In this document: positions 1-7,835 of the stretch, in pieces
How positions within the stretch are numbered: position 1 is the stretch's first letter
Layout of the letters: the number at the start of each line of letters is the position of its first letter
Virus record (IMG/VR): IMGVR_UViG_3300046512_000231
Location: 1 to 37,662 of that record
Strand: one strand, 5' to 3'
DNA: 37,662 bases
From: a virus
Translations under genes and position numbers: made by a program
The notes under the pieces: generated by a model
Seen by the model: the letters and a program-made list of their open reading frames with translations, nothing else
Databases searched by the model: none
Told to the model about the DNA's origin: nothing

Positions 1-57
1 GGCGTTTTGCCTCAAAGTCTCCTCAAAGTTGCGTCAAAGTTGCGTCGAGCTGGATAA
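1..57 (+). CDS. 3' end of Q-like late antiterminator gene (partial)
   Basis: These 18 codons and stop (GVLPQSLL...RRAG) match the last codons of the complete gene at 36970-37452, with one amino acid change (A here, V there, from C/T at base 50). The gene is cut by the start of the window. It carries tandem 11-bp repeats in its last codons, as the other copy does. See the full-length entry for function. Confidence 0.75.
   Translation, partial: GVLPQSLLKVASKLRRAG
12..55 (+). repeat. Four tandem 11-mers at end of Q-like gene
   Basis: Four consecutive 11-bp units start at bases 12, 23, 34 and 45. The second and third are identical (TCAAAGTTGCG); the first and last are degenerate (TCAAAGTCTCC, TCGAGCTGGAT). 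A period of 11 bp is about one helical turn, which suits repeated protein binding on one face of DNA. A possible promoter, TTGCGT (29-34), 18 bp, GATAAC (53-58), overlaps the array. This resembles the position of the Q-binding element at a late promoter. Function is inferred. Confidence 0.6.
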
Positions 58-80
58 CCGAAAATACCCCCTTTTCGGTT
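56..80 (+). promoter_or_regulatory. Late-leader hairpin
   Basis: AACCGAAAA (56-64) and TTTTCGGTT (72-80) form a perfect 9-bp stem around a 7-base loop. The hairpin lies just after the tandem 11-mers and upstream of the terminator at 186-208, so it may be a pause or antitermination signal in the late leader. The loop differs by one base in the second copy at 37451-37475. Confidence 0.5.
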
Positions 81-185
81 CCGTACTCAGGGGGTAAAAA
101 GTCACCACGATATGAAATTTGCGCCTTGGCGCTGACCTCGCACGTGCTGTGCAGCTTCACCCCGGCCTCCCTGAGCCGGTCACCT

Positions 186-208
186 AACCCCGCTTCGGCG
201 GGGTTTTT
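186..208 (+). terminator. Rho-independent terminator before the holin
   Basis: AACCCCGC, TTCG tetraloop, GCGGGG, then five T. It lies about 40 bases before the first holin gene, so transcription of the late genes would need read-through. This matches the terminator that Q proteins overcome in lambdoid phages. Confidence 0.85.
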
Positions 209-246
209 ATTTTCGGCCCACTGGGTGTCTGCAATGGAGAATCAGC

Positions 247-600
247 ATGAGCGAGCCGGCAACTATTGTCGTAGCCGGTGGTGTGGGACTGGCTGCTACT
301 GGGCTGGTGGCGGGTGTCGATATGCTCGCAGTGATCGGCGCGCTGGCTGGCTCGCTGGTCTTCTTCACCACGACTGAGGAACTGCCCGTATGGAAGCGAG
401 TGTTGTTCCTGCTCGTGTCTTTCGTGATGGGTTACATGTTCGCCCCTGGCATGGCCGAGGTTGAGTTGTTCGGTGTCAGGCCCTTCAAGTTCACCGGGCC
501 GGCGGCCTTCGGTGCTTCGGTTGTGGTTGTCACCGTTGCCCTGGCTGTCATCAAGCGGCGCGGCCTCGTTGCTGATGAGCAAGGGAGGCAGGATGGATAG
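247..600 (+). CDS. Putative phage holin (117 aa)
   Basis: This is a small, very hydrophobic protein of 117 residues. Membrane segments lie near residues 5-25, 27-42, 51-68 and 85-102, and a short charged C-terminus (KRRGLVADEQGRQ) follows. Size, topology and placement fit a holin of the kind annotated in Pseudomonas prophages. Such a protein would form lethal lesions in the inner membrane and release the endolysin. It is the first gene after the late terminator and overlaps the next gene by 8 bp. The muralytic enzyme lies 21 kb away after the tail genes, so the lysis module is split. The holin class cannot be fixed from sequence alone. Confidence 0.65.
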   Translation: MSEPATIVVAGGVGLAATGLVAGVDMLAVIGALAGSLVFFTTTEELPVWKRVLFLLVSFVMGYMFAPGMAEVELFGVRPFKFTGPAAFGASVVVVTVALAVIKRRGLVADEQGRQDG

Positions 601-883
601 TCAACTGGTGCAGCAGGTACTGACACAGGCCACCTTCTGGTTGTGTATCGCGTTGTTCGTTCGACTGTTTACGTTCAAGAGGCACGGTGCTCGGTTCCGG
701 CGGAACATGAGTTGCCTCGCTTGGTTGGTGATGGTCGCGTCGGGTTCAGCCGTGGTTTACATCGGCAAGGGTCTGTTGGTCATGCCGCATAACTCTTGGC
801 CGCTGGTGATTCTGCTTGCTGTGTTCGTAGGTTCTGTCTGCAAGAGCTCAGGGAACCTCGCGCGTGTATGGAAGATGGGCTGA
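593..883 (+). CDS. Second holin-like membrane protein (96 aa)
   Basis: The ATG at 593 is preceded by a good Shine-Dalgarno (AGGGAGGCAGG) inside the end of the previous gene. The 96-residue product has three hydrophobic segments (about 10-25, 42-59, 65-83) and a basic tail. This is the layout of the 3-TM phage holin superfamily III type. The paired arrangement of two small membrane proteins suggests a holin with a partner or antiholin. Its stop overlaps the ATG of the HNH gene (TGATG), so translation is probably coupled. Which of the two genes is the true holin is not determinable here. Confidence 0.55.
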   Translation: MDSQLVQQVLTQATFWLCIALFVRLFTFKRHGARFRRNMSCLAWLVMVASGSAVVYIGKGLLVMPHNSWPLVILLAVFVGSVCKSSGNLARVWKMG

Positions 884-1251
884 TGAGCGCAATCTCTGAT
901 GAGCGGCGCGGGAGCAGTACGGAGCGGGGGTATGGGTACAAGTGGCAGAAGTCCCGCGATGGGCATTTGCGTAATCATCCCTATTGCACGATGTGCTCGA
1001 CTGATCAGCGGCCAGTTGCGGCGACGATTGTCGACCACAAGATAGCGCCCAAGTTGAAGGATGCTAAGGACAGTGGCGACCCGGTTCGCATCAAGGCTGC
1101 CTGGAAGCTGTTCTGGAATCCGAAGAACTGGGCGAGCCTGTGCAAATTCTGTCATGACTCCACCAAGCAGAGGATGGAGAAGAGCGGTCGGCTTCCTGGC
1201 TGCGGGGTTGATGGTCGGCCGGTCGATCCGGGGCATCACTGGAACCGCTGA
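883..1251 (+). CDS. HNH endonuclease next to terminase
   Basis: The product is 122 residues with a classic zinc-containing HNH fold: CxxC at 35-38, the catalytic DH at 51-52 (IVDHKIAP), Asn in the FWNPKNW segment, and CxxCH at 87-91. In HK97-like cos phages an HNH protein of this size is encoded directly beside the terminase. There it acts with TerL to cut DNA at cos during packaging. The ATG at 883 overlaps the preceding stop, and longer upstream starts would run through the holin gene. A 154-bp gap that probably holds the cos site separates it from terS. Confidence 0.9.
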   Translation: MSAISDERRGSSTERGYGYKWQKSRDGHLRNHPYCTMCSTDQRPVAATIVDHKIAPKLKDAKDSGDPVRIKAAWKLFWNPKNWASLCKFCHDSTKQRMEKSGRLPGCGVDGRPVDPGHHWNR

Positions 1252-1405
1252 CCGTCCGCGTCTGACGCACCCAAAAATGTCACCCCCCCCTAGGGTAGGG
1301 GGGGTGAAAAACTTCTTTCGGACTTCGTTCTAGACCGCTCGCCCCCCTCGCTTCGCAAAGTCGGGAAAAATGAGGGGAGGGGGGTATCAATAGGCAGGGG
1401 TATTT
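1252..1405. other. Probable cos region between HNH and terS
   Basis: This non-coding gap has an extreme composition. A strong hairpin lies at 1280-1307 (C-run and G-run arms around GGG). A second C-run (CGCCCCCCTCG, 1340-1350) is followed by a G-rich stretch (GAGGGGAGGGGGG, 1372-1384). HNH/terS-flanked gaps in HK97-type phages usually contain the packaging cut site, and single-stranded ends there are often GC-rich. The exact cut and overhang cannot be read from sequence alone. Confidence 0.5.
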
Positions 1406-1939
1406 ATGGCCGGAAACGGAAACTCGGGTCGCCCTGGAAAACCAGCGGTGCTCAAACTTTTGCAGGGCAATCGGGGCCGGGAAAATCTCGATGATCTGCT
1501 GGCCGAAGCAACAACGCCAACGGTCCCCGTTGGGTCGCCGTCAATGCCAGACGTCCTGTCGGTAGAGGCAATTGAAGAATGGGAACAATTGATACCAGCA
1601 TTGATCTCCCTCGGTATCGTTTCACACCTGGATTCGATGGCGCTGGCGACTTATTGCCAGGCCGCGGCTGACTGGCGCCGCTACCAACGGCTGATCACCA
1701 GGCGCAACGCTGAATCCGATGACGAACTGGGCGGCGATATCCAGACCTTCAAAACTGGCGCGCAGCAAATGCACGTCCTCCGCCAGCTGGCGAACGACGC
1801 CGAAAAGCGCGCCAACGCCGCCGGCGCCCAGTTCGGCATGTCGCCAATGTCCCGGCGCAACCTGAAAACTGCCCCGGCCCCGCAAGGTGATCTATTCCCA
1901 AATGCCCAACGAGACGCTGCAGACAAGTACTTCAGCTGA
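1406..1939 (+). CDS. terS: Terminase small subunit, P27 family
   Basis: The protein has 177 residues and starts MAGNGNSGRPGKP, followed by VLKLLQGNRGRENL. That basic N-terminus followed by LLQGN is typical of P27-family small terminases (Terminase_4). The middle part (residues 50-100) is the predicted helical DNA-binding and oligomerisation region. It recognises the packaging site and hands DNA to TerL. The gene starts right after the G-rich presumed cos region and overlaps the start of terL. Confidence 0.88.
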   Translation: MAGNGNSGRPGKPAVLKLLQGNRGRENLDDLLAEATTPTVPVGSPSMPDVLSVEAIEEWEQLIPALISLGIVSHLDSMALATYCQAAADWRRYQRLITRRNAESDDELGGDIQTFKTGAQQMHVLRQLANDAEKRANAAGAQFGMSPMSRRNLKTAPAPQGDLFPNAQRDAADKYFS

Positions 1940-3716
1940 CGACCGAGTCACTGGCTTCGCCCACGCCGTCCTGGCTGGCGAACACGTCGCCGGCCCCAAC
2001 GTCCGTAACGCCTGTAAACGCCACCTTCGAGATCTTGAGCACGGCCCGTCTCGCGGTTTGGTCTGGGATCTTGAACGTGTCAACCGCGCCCTCGGCTTTT
2101 TCGAAGACGTTCTTTGCCTCAACGGTGGCGACTATGAGGGCATGCCTTTCATGCTCGCACCCTGGCAGGCCTTTGTTGTTGGCAGTTTGTTCGGTTGGAT
2201 GACCATTGATGGTTATCGCCGCTTCAGACTCGGTTACATCGAGACCGGGAAAGGGTCGGGCAAGAGCCCGTTGGTTGCTGGCATCGGCCTTTATGGGTTG
2301 GTGGCCGACGGTGAGCAGCGCGCCGAAATCTACGCTGCTGCCACCAAGCGCGACCAGGCAATGATCCTGTTTCGTGATGCTGTGTCGATGGTCGACATGT
2401 CGAAGAAACTTCGCTCGCGACTTGTTCAGTCGGGTCGTGATGAGAAGGTCTGGAACCTGTTCTATCCGAACACCAATTCCTTTTTCCGTCCCATCAGCGC
2501 CGACGAAGGGAAGTCCGGCCCGCGGCCGCATATTGGTTTGCTTGATGAGCTGCACGAGCACAAGACCGCATCCACCGTGAACATGATGCGCGCCGGTACA
2601 AAGAACCGCCGTAAAGCCATGGTGGTGATGATCACCAACAGCGGCTCTGACAAGAAGACGGTCTGCGGCCAGTACCACGATCTCGGCGTCCGGATCTGTG
2701 CGGCCATCGAAGAGGACGACAGTTTCTTCGCCTTCATCTGCTCGCTGGATGAAGGCGATGACCCGTTCAAAGATGAAGCCTGCTGGCCCAAGGTCAACCC
2801 CTCATTGGACTACATTGCCGAAGGGCAGAGCGATGGCATCCCCGGCCGCAAGTACCTGCGTGAGCAGGTCCAGTCGGCCCGGGGGTTGCCGGCTCAAGAG
2901 TCGGTGGTGCGCCGTCTCAACTTCTGCGAATGGACGCAAGCCGATGCCCCGTGGATTTCGTGGGGCGTTTGGAAGCAAGCCGAAGAGCGCGTGCCAATGC
3001 GGCTCCTACGCAACCGCCGTTGTGTCGGCGGGCTCGACCTTGCCAGCACCACCGACTTGACCGCATTCGTCCTGATCTTCTGGCCAGCCCCACACGACCC
3101 GCACTGGCGACTACTGCCGTACTTCTGGATCCCGGATGACGACCTGCAAGGGCGCGAGGATCGCGACAAGGTGCCCTACGCCATGTGGGTTAAAGATGGG
3201 CACCTTGAAACAACCCCGGGCCGGGCCATCAGCAAACTGCATGTGCTGCGTCGCCTGGTCACGATCTGCGCCTACTTCGACGTGGAGCGCATCGCTTATG
3301 ACCGCTGGCGCATTGAAGACCTGCTGCAACTGATGTCCGAATACGACATCTCGCTACCGGAAATGGTGGGCTTCGGCCAGGGCTACAAGGACATGGGGCC
3401 TGCGGTTGATGAGTTTGAACGCCGCTTGCTGGGTCTGGCCCCTGAGCAGGACGTGATCGATCTTGATCCCGCTGACTGGGAGGTTATCGAAAGCGAGACA
3501 GTTGAAACCCTGCGGCACGACGGCAACCCGGTAATGACCTGGTGCGCCGGCAACGCGGTGATCGTTTCCGATCCAGCCAACAACCGAAAGGCCGACAAGG
3601 CCAAGGCGACCGGGCGGATCGACGGCATCGTCGCATCCATCATGGCCGTCGGCATCAGCAGCAAGGCTGCTGGGCCGAGTGGCAAATCCATCTACGACGA
3701 AGGGGCGGGGATATGA
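1902..3716 (+). CDS. terL: Terminase large subunit, HK97-like
   Basis: The protein is about 604 residues with the layout of Terminase_1 (HK97 TerL). The N-terminal ATPase part contains a Walker A-like TGKGSGKSPLVAG segment and a Walker B-like IGLLDELHEH. The C-terminal nuclease part includes GGLDLASTTDLTA, with a metal-binding Asp. It powers DNA translocation into the prohead and cuts the concatemer. The reading frame is open from a GTG at 1887, but the ATG at 1902 (MPNETLQTS) is a more usual start; both overlap terS. The end overlaps the next ATG (ATATGA). Confidence 0.93.
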   Translation: MPNETLQTSTSADDRVTGFAHAVLAGEHVAGPNVRNACKRHLRDLEHGPSRGLVWDLERVNRALGFFEDVLCLNGGDYEGMPFMLAPWQAFVVGSLFGWMTIDGYRRFRLGYIETGKGSGKSPLVAGIGLYGLVADGEQRAEIYAAATKRDQAMILFRDAVSMVDMSKKLRSRLVQSGRDEKVWNLFYPNTNSFFRPISADEGKSGPRPHIGLLDELHEHKTASTVNMMRAGTKNRRKAMVVMITNSGSDKKTVCGQYHDLGVRICAAIEEDDSFFAFICSLDEGDDPFKDEACWPKVNPSLDYIAEGQSDGIPGRKYLREQVQSARGLPAQESVVRRLNFCEWTQADAPWISWGVWKQAEERVPMRLLRNRRCVGGLDLASTTDLTAFVLIFWPAPHDPHWRLLPYFWIPDDDLQGREDRDKVPYAMWVKDGHLETTPGRAISKLHVLRRLVTICAYFDVERIAYDRWRIEDLLQLMSEYDISLPEMVGFGQGYKDMGPAVDEFERRLLGLAPEQDVIDLDPADWEVIESETVETLRHDGNPVMTWCAGNAVIVSDPANNRKADKAKATGRIDGIVASIMAVGISSKAAGPSGKSIYDEGAGI

Positions 3717-3898
3717 AATTGAGCTTCCTGTCATGGGTGGCTGGGCTGCTGGGCTTCGCCCTGCTGGTGTACGGCGTGGCAATGATCAGCGCGCCGGCTG
3801 CCTGCATCGTCGCCGGTGTTGCCCTGATGGCATGGTCATTCCTTGCCGATCGCGCATCCGCTGCACTGAAAGCTAAATCCAAACCGCAAGGAGGTTGA
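3713..3898 (+). CDS. Small two-TM membrane protein between terL and portal
   Basis: This 61-residue protein starts in the terL stop (ATGA overlap) and ends just before the portal Shine-Dalgarno. Two hydrophobic helices (about 6-24 and 28-45) are followed by a basic tail (KAKSKPQGG). Such tiny membrane proteins at this position are common in HK97-like Pseudomonas phages, but I know of no assigned function. Tight coupling to its neighbours argues that it is a real gene. Confidence 0.65.
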   Translation: MKLSFLSWVAGLLGFALLVYGVAMISAPAACIVAGVALMAWSFLADRASAALKAKSKPQGG

Positions 3899-3900
3899 GC

Positions 3901-5172
3901 ATGTTCTTTTCAAGCGTGCTCGGCGAAGGGCGCGGAAATCTAACGGAAGCGGGCGGGGGATTTTGGCGCGGGCTTCTGGGTGGTGGTCGCAACAGTTCCG
4001 GCGTGAAGGTCACGCCCGAATCAGCGTTGGGTCTACCGATCCTGCAAAACTGCGTGACGCTGCTGGCCGAGACCATGGGGCAATTGCCCTGCGAGATGTA
4101 CCGGCGATTGGAAAAAGGCCAGCGCGAAGCGGCCATCAACCACCCGGCCTATGACGTGCTTCGGTACCAGCCGAACGGTTTTCAGACCCCGTACGAATAC
4201 CGGGAGTGCACGCAAGGTGCTGCCGGGCTGCGGGGCAATGCTTACAGCTTCATTGATCGACGGGACGACGGAAACGTCACCGCGCTTTGGCCGTTGTGCA
4301 ATGACAAAGTGCAGGTGCTGAAGGGGGGCGACATGTTGCCGTATTACCGGATCAGCGGAGGCGAAGCGCTGCCAATGCGCATGATTCATCACGTGCGGTG
4401 GTTCAGTACCAACCATTACGTGGGGCTGTCGCCGATCGAAGTGCACGCCGAATCGCTGGGACTGGCACAGGCCGTGAGGCAGTACACGGGCAAAAGCTTC
4501 GCCAATGGCGTGACCGTCTCCGGTGTGATCGAGCGACCACGCGAGGCGCCGGCGATCAAGGATCAGGGCAGCATCGATAAGATTGTCGATCAGTGGGGGC
4601 AGAAATTTGGCGGCATGGACAACGCCAAAAAGGTTGCGCTGCTGCAGGAGGGCATGACCTTCAAACCCGTCTCCATGAACAACGTTGACGCCGAGGTGTT
4701 GGGGATTCTCAAAACCACCGGCACCGACATTGCTCGGATCTACAAAATCCCGTTGCCCATGGTCAACGACCTGGAGAAGTCCAACTACAACACCCTTGAG
4801 CAACTGATGATTCAGTTCGTGGTGTTCGCCCTGTTGCCGTGGGTCAAGCGTCACGAGCAATCGATGATGCGTGACTTCCTGTTGCCTGCGGACCGACGCG
4901 AATACTTCATCGAATTCAACTTGTCCGGCCTGCTGCGCGGCGACCAGAAGAGTCGTTATGAAGCCTACGCCATCGGGCGTCAGTGGGGCTGGCTCAGCGT
5001 CAACGACATCCGGCGGTTGGAGAACATGCCGCCGGTACCAGGTGGCGATATCTATCTGCAACCGCTGAACATGGTGGACGCGGGCAAGGGTGCCCCCGAC
5101 CTGACTAAACCCAACGTGCGAGCACAGCTCGAACTGCAGCACGCTGAAATCGAGAGGATGTTGGCGCAATGA
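3901..5172 (+). CDS. Portal protein, HK97 family
   Basis: The 423-residue protein fits the Phage_portal (PF04860) family. Recognisable stretches are ALGLPILQNCVTLLAETMGQLP near the N-terminus, ENPHIEVHAESLG-type text near 180, and GTDIARIYKIPLPMVNDLEKSNYNTLEQ-type text near 280-310 that matches portal stem and wing regions. Twelve copies form the DNA channel at the capsid vertex and the docking site for terminase and connector. The ATG at 3901 has an ideal Shine-Dalgarno (AAGGAGG); a TTG six bases earlier is less likely. It overlaps the protease gene by 4 bp. Confidence 0.92.
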   Translation: MFFSSVLGEGRGNLTEAGGGFWRGLLGGGRNSSGVKVTPESALGLPILQNCVTLLAETMGQLPCEMYRRLEKGQREAAINHPAYDVLRYQPNGFQTPYEYRECTQGAAGLRGNAYSFIDRRDDGNVTALWPLCNDKVQVLKGGDMLPYYRISGGEALPMRMIHHVRWFSTNHYVGLSPIEVHAESLGLAQAVRQYTGKSFANGVTVSGVIERPREAPAIKDQGSIDKIVDQWGQKFGGMDNAKKVALLQEGMTFKPVSMNNVDAEVLGILKTTGTDIARIYKIPLPMVNDLEKSNYNTLEQLMIQFVVFALLPWVKRHEQSMMRDFLLPADRREYFIEFNLSGLLRGDQKSRYEAYAIGRQWGWLSVNDIRRLENMPPVPGGDIYLQPLNMVDAGKGAPDLTKPNVRAQLELQHAEIERMLAQ

Positions 5173-6113
5173 AACACTACCTGCGAGCCTCCAGCCTGCT
5201 GTTCAATCAGCCGCTGTTGGTCACGCCTGACATGTTGGACCTCGGCGTACGCTGGGCCAACCAGGCAATGAGCTTGAACATCGTCAACATTGGCGCCGTA
5301 ACAGGTGCCGGTCTCTGGTCCGATGATGGCTTGGATCGCATCGCCCAGCGTGAAGAAGAGCGCCGCACAGCAATTGCACGTACCGGTATCGAAGTGATTC
5401 CGGTCAGTGGCGTGTTGGTCAGTCGCGGCAGTCACGTCAGCATGTGCGAGACGATGACCAGCTATGAAACACTGCGGGCTCAGATTCGCAACGCTGTCGC
5501 GGATCCGATGGTCGAGCGCATCGTGTTGGATATCGACAGCCCGGGCGGTTCTGCCGTCGGTGCGTTCGAGCTGGCTGCCGACATTCGTGCCATGGCCCAG
5601 CAAAAACCCATCACCGGCATCGTCAACTTCATGGCCTACAGTGGCGGCTACCTGATCGGTGCCGCGTGTAGCGAACTGGTGGTAAGCCAGACCAGTGGCG
5701 TCGGTTCGATCGGTGTCATCGCCAGCCACATGGACCGATCCAAACAAGAGGAAGGGATGGGCGTCAAGGTGACTACGGTGTTTGCCGGCGCTCACAAAAA
5801 CGACCTTAGCCCTCACGAGCCGTTGAGCGACCAGTCGCTCAAGTACCTCAACGATGTTGTGCAGGAGAGCTATCAGCTCTTCGTCAATGCGATTGCCGAC
5901 TACCGGGGGCTCTCAGTGCAGCAGGTCATTGCCACTGAGGCGGGCCTATACCGAGGGCAGGCTGGTATCGCGGCGGGCCTTGCTGATCGCATGCAGAGCC
6001 CGCAACAAGCCGTCGATGATTTATCCAACTCGGTGGCATTGAGCCGAGCGAATCGCCAGCAAGGCCGGCTTTCGGTTCGAGCAGCCGCACTGAATTTTCA
6101 AACCCAGATCTGA
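5169..6113 (+). CDS. S49 (SppA/ClpP-fold) head maturation protease
   Basis: The protein has 314 residues. The ClpP-like core includes DIDSPGGSAVG at about 122-131. The probable nucleophile is Ser158 (MAYSGGYLIGAAC) and the probable catalytic base is Lys210 (AGAHKND). The spacing of 52 residues matches the Ser/Lys dyad of bacterial SppA. In this position, between portal and capsid, S49 peptidases replace the U35 prohead protease. They remove the scaffold-like delta domain of the capsid protein. No signal peptide is seen, so it is not the envelope SppA. It overlaps the portal gene by ATGA. Confidence 0.88.
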   Translation: MKHYLRASSLLFNQPLLVTPDMLDLGVRWANQAMSLNIVNIGAVTGAGLWSDDGLDRIAQREEERRTAIARTGIEVIPVSGVLVSRGSHVSMCETMTSYETLRAQIRNAVADPMVERIVLDIDSPGGSAVGAFELAADIRAMAQQKPITGIVNFMAYSGGYLIGAACSELVVSQTSGVGSIGVIASHMDRSKQEEGMGVKVTTVFAGAHKNDLSPHEPLSDQSLKYLNDVVQESYQLFVNAIADYRGLSVQQVIATEAGLYRGQAGIAAGLADRMQSPQQAVDDLSNSVALSRANRQQGRLSVRAAALNFQTQI

Positions 6114-6138
6114 CCGCGTTCGCGGCAGTCGTTCGAAG

Positions 6139-6160
6139 CCCGCCATGTGCGGGTTTTTTT
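6139..6160 (+). terminator. Terminator-like hairpin between protease and capsid genes
   Basis: CCCGC, loop CATGT, GCGGG and seven T. The stem is short (5 bp) but the T-run is strong. It may trim or attenuate transcripts so that capsid mRNA is made separately, or mark a processing end. Confidence 0.6.
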
Positions 6161-6176
6161 ATGCCCAGGAGGCACC

Positions 6177-7496
6177 ATGTCCCTTGTACTTCAATTGCGT
6201 AGCGAACGCGCCAAACTCAATGAGTCGCTACAGGCTCTGGCGAAACTTGAGTCTGGTGGTGAAACCTTATCGGCTGAGCAGCTGACTCAATTCACCAGTC
6301 TGGAAGCTCAGTTCAATGCGCTGACCGACAAGATCAGCCGCGCCGAACAGGCCGAGCGAATGGCTGCGGCCAGTGCGGTGCCGATCAGTGAGTCGGCGCA
6401 AGGCCGTACCGGCCCACCACCGGGTTACATTTCCGGGTCGGGTCCAGCCGATGCGCCTGGTGTGCGAATGGCCCAAATGGTCCGTTTGCTTGCTGCCGCG
6501 GGGGGCAATCAGCACCAGGCGGCTCAAATGGCAGAACAGGGAGGCTACTCCACCGACGTTGCCATGGCGTTGAGCACCGTAACACCGGGCGCCGGTGGTG
6601 TGCTGGTCCCCCAAAACTTTGCGACCGAGATCATCGAGGCCCTGCGCCCGATGTCGGTTGTGCGCAAGATGGGTACCCGTAGTTTGCCGTTGAACAATGG
6701 CAACCTGACGATGCCGCGTATCACTGGCAACACCATCGTGACCTACATCGGTACCGAGACCGATATCCCGATCACCGGCATGACGTTCGCTGATACAAAG
6801 CTATCCGCAAAAAAAGCGGCCGCGATTGTGCCCATCTCGAATGACCTGATTGCTAATGCCGGTATCAGCCCGCGCATCGACGACATCGTTGTGAACGACC
6901 TGGCGGTGTCGATGGGGCTTTCGGAAGACTTGCACTTCATCCGCGCCGATGGCACCGGCACGCTCCCCAAAGGTATGCGCTATTGGGCGCAAGCGTTCAA
7001 CGTCCTGACCGCTCCCGACATTGCCACCATCACCCTGGAAAAAATCGATCTGTTCTGCGGCGGCATGATGCTTCGCATCGAAACGGCCAACGTGATGATG
7101 AAGGACTGCGGCTGGTTGATGCATCCGCGCGTGTTCCGCTGGTTGCAGTCGCTGCGTGATGGCAATGGCAACAAGGCCTATCCGGAAATTGAACAGGGCC
7201 TGTTCAAGGGTTATCCGGTGGGTCTGAGCAATCAGATCCCGGTCAACCTTGGCGCTGGTGGCAACGAGACCGAATTCTACTTCGTCAACTTCGCCGACAT
7301 GATGATCGGCGAGGACATGGACCTGACGATCTCGTTCAGTAACGAGGCCTCGTATAAGGACTCCGAGGGCAACATGGTCAGCGCTTTCCAGCGTGACCAG
7401 ACTTTGGTCAAGGTTATTGCCAAACACGACTTCGGTCCGCGCCACGTGGAGTGCATCGTGGTCGCCGTCGCCGTGAAATGGGGCGCTGGCATGTAA
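6177..7496 (+). CDS. Major capsid protein, HK97 fold
   Basis: The 439-residue protein fits Phage_capsid (PF05065). The first roughly 100 residues are helical and charged (LRSERAKLNESLQALAKLE), matching the delta/scaffold domain that the S49 protease removes. The rest contains typical HK97-fold text: GGVLVPQNFATEIIEALRP, then DIPITGMTFADTKLSAKK, then LHFIRADGTGTLPKG. Start choice: the ATG at 6177 has AGGAGG seven bases upstream; earlier in-frame starts lie in the terminator hairpin. A terminator follows the gene, as is common for a highly expressed capsid gene. Confidence 0.94.
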   Translation: MSLVLQLRSERAKLNESLQALAKLESGGETLSAEQLTQFTSLEAQFNALTDKISRAEQAERMAAASAVPISESAQGRTGPPPGYISGSGPADAPGVRMAQMVRLLAAAGGNQHQAAQMAEQGGYSTDVAMALSTVTPGAGGVLVPQNFATEIIEALRPMSVVRKMGTRSLPLNNGNLTMPRITGNTIVTYIGTETDIPITGMTFADTKLSAKKAAAIVPISNDLIANAGISPRIDDIVVNDLAVSMGLSEDLHFIRADGTGTLPKGMRYWAQAFNVLTAPDIATITLEKIDLFCGGMMLRIETANVMMKDCGWLMHPRVFRWLQSLRDGNGNKAYPEIEQGLFKGYPVGLSNQIPVNLGAGGNETEFYFVNFADMMIGEDMDLTISFSNEASYKDSEGNMVSAFQRDQTLVKVIAKHDFGPRHVECIVVAVAVKWGAGM

Positions 7497-7503
7497 TCCT
7501 TTT

Positions 7504-7524
7504 GCCCCGCTACGGCGGGGCTTT
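7504..7524 (+). terminator. Terminator-like hairpin after capsid gene
   Basis: GCCCCGC, loop TACG, GCGGGGC, then only three T. It is a strong 7-bp stem with a weak T-tract, so partial termination or mRNA 3'-end protection of the capsid message is likelier than a full stop. Confidence 0.6.
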
Positions 7525-7544
7525 GCATATCTGAGGTCGAAAAG

Positions 7545-7832
7545 ATGAGCGATAAAGTTGTTGTGCGGTTTCTGAAAGCCTGGCGCGGTTACTCGGCTGA
7601 CGAGTTGGCAGGATTCGACGAAGAGGTCGTTGAGGGTCTGAAGTCGAAGGGTTTTGCTGAGGTCTACGAAAAGCCAAAAGCCGGTAAGGCGGCCTCGTCA
7701 AAAGCCAGTGGTGCAAAAAATTCTGGTGAAGCGGTCGCGACCAGTTCGACCACTGAGTCATCGGGCGCGGCGCCAAGCGGTGCTGAGGGCGGCGAGGGTA
7801 ATTCTGGTACCGATGACGACGCGAAGCCGTAA
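7545..7832 (+). CDS. Small head-region protein with disordered tail (95 aa)
   Basis: The N-terminal 40 residues (KVVVRFLKAWRGYSADELAG, then FDEEVVEGLKSKGFAEVYE) form a compact motif often found in small proteins encoded just after HK97-type capsid genes. The remaining 50 residues are rich in Ser, Gly, Ala, Lys and Glu and are probably unstructured. The function is not established. Its place between capsid and connector genes suggests a head accessory role. Start ATG at 7545, 20 bases after the terminator hairpin; ends 3 bp before the next gene. Confidence 0.65.
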   Translation: MSDKVVVRFLKAWRGYSADELAGFDEEVVEGLKSKGFAEVYEKPKAGKAASSKASGAKNSGEAVATSSTTESSGAAPSGAEGGEGNSGTDDDAKP

Positions 7833-7835
7833 GCC

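Larger units (their letters stand above)
1..267. repeat. Near-identical copy of window end (37396-37662)
   Basis: The first 267 bases recur at the end of the window with the same length and about eight mismatches: bases 50, 66, 90, 130 and a cluster at 163-168. The offset is 37,395 bp, which gives the phage unit length. The copies span the same functional block: end of the Q-like gene, late leader, terminator, start of the holin. The mismatches mean this is not a simple assembly overlap of identical reads. A tandem pair of related prophages, a mixed phage population or noisy reads would all explain it. Confidence 0.95.

Noticed and set aside
4033-5169. 378-codon open frame on the minus strand
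   Set aside because: It is exactly antisense to the portal gene, with shadow composition.
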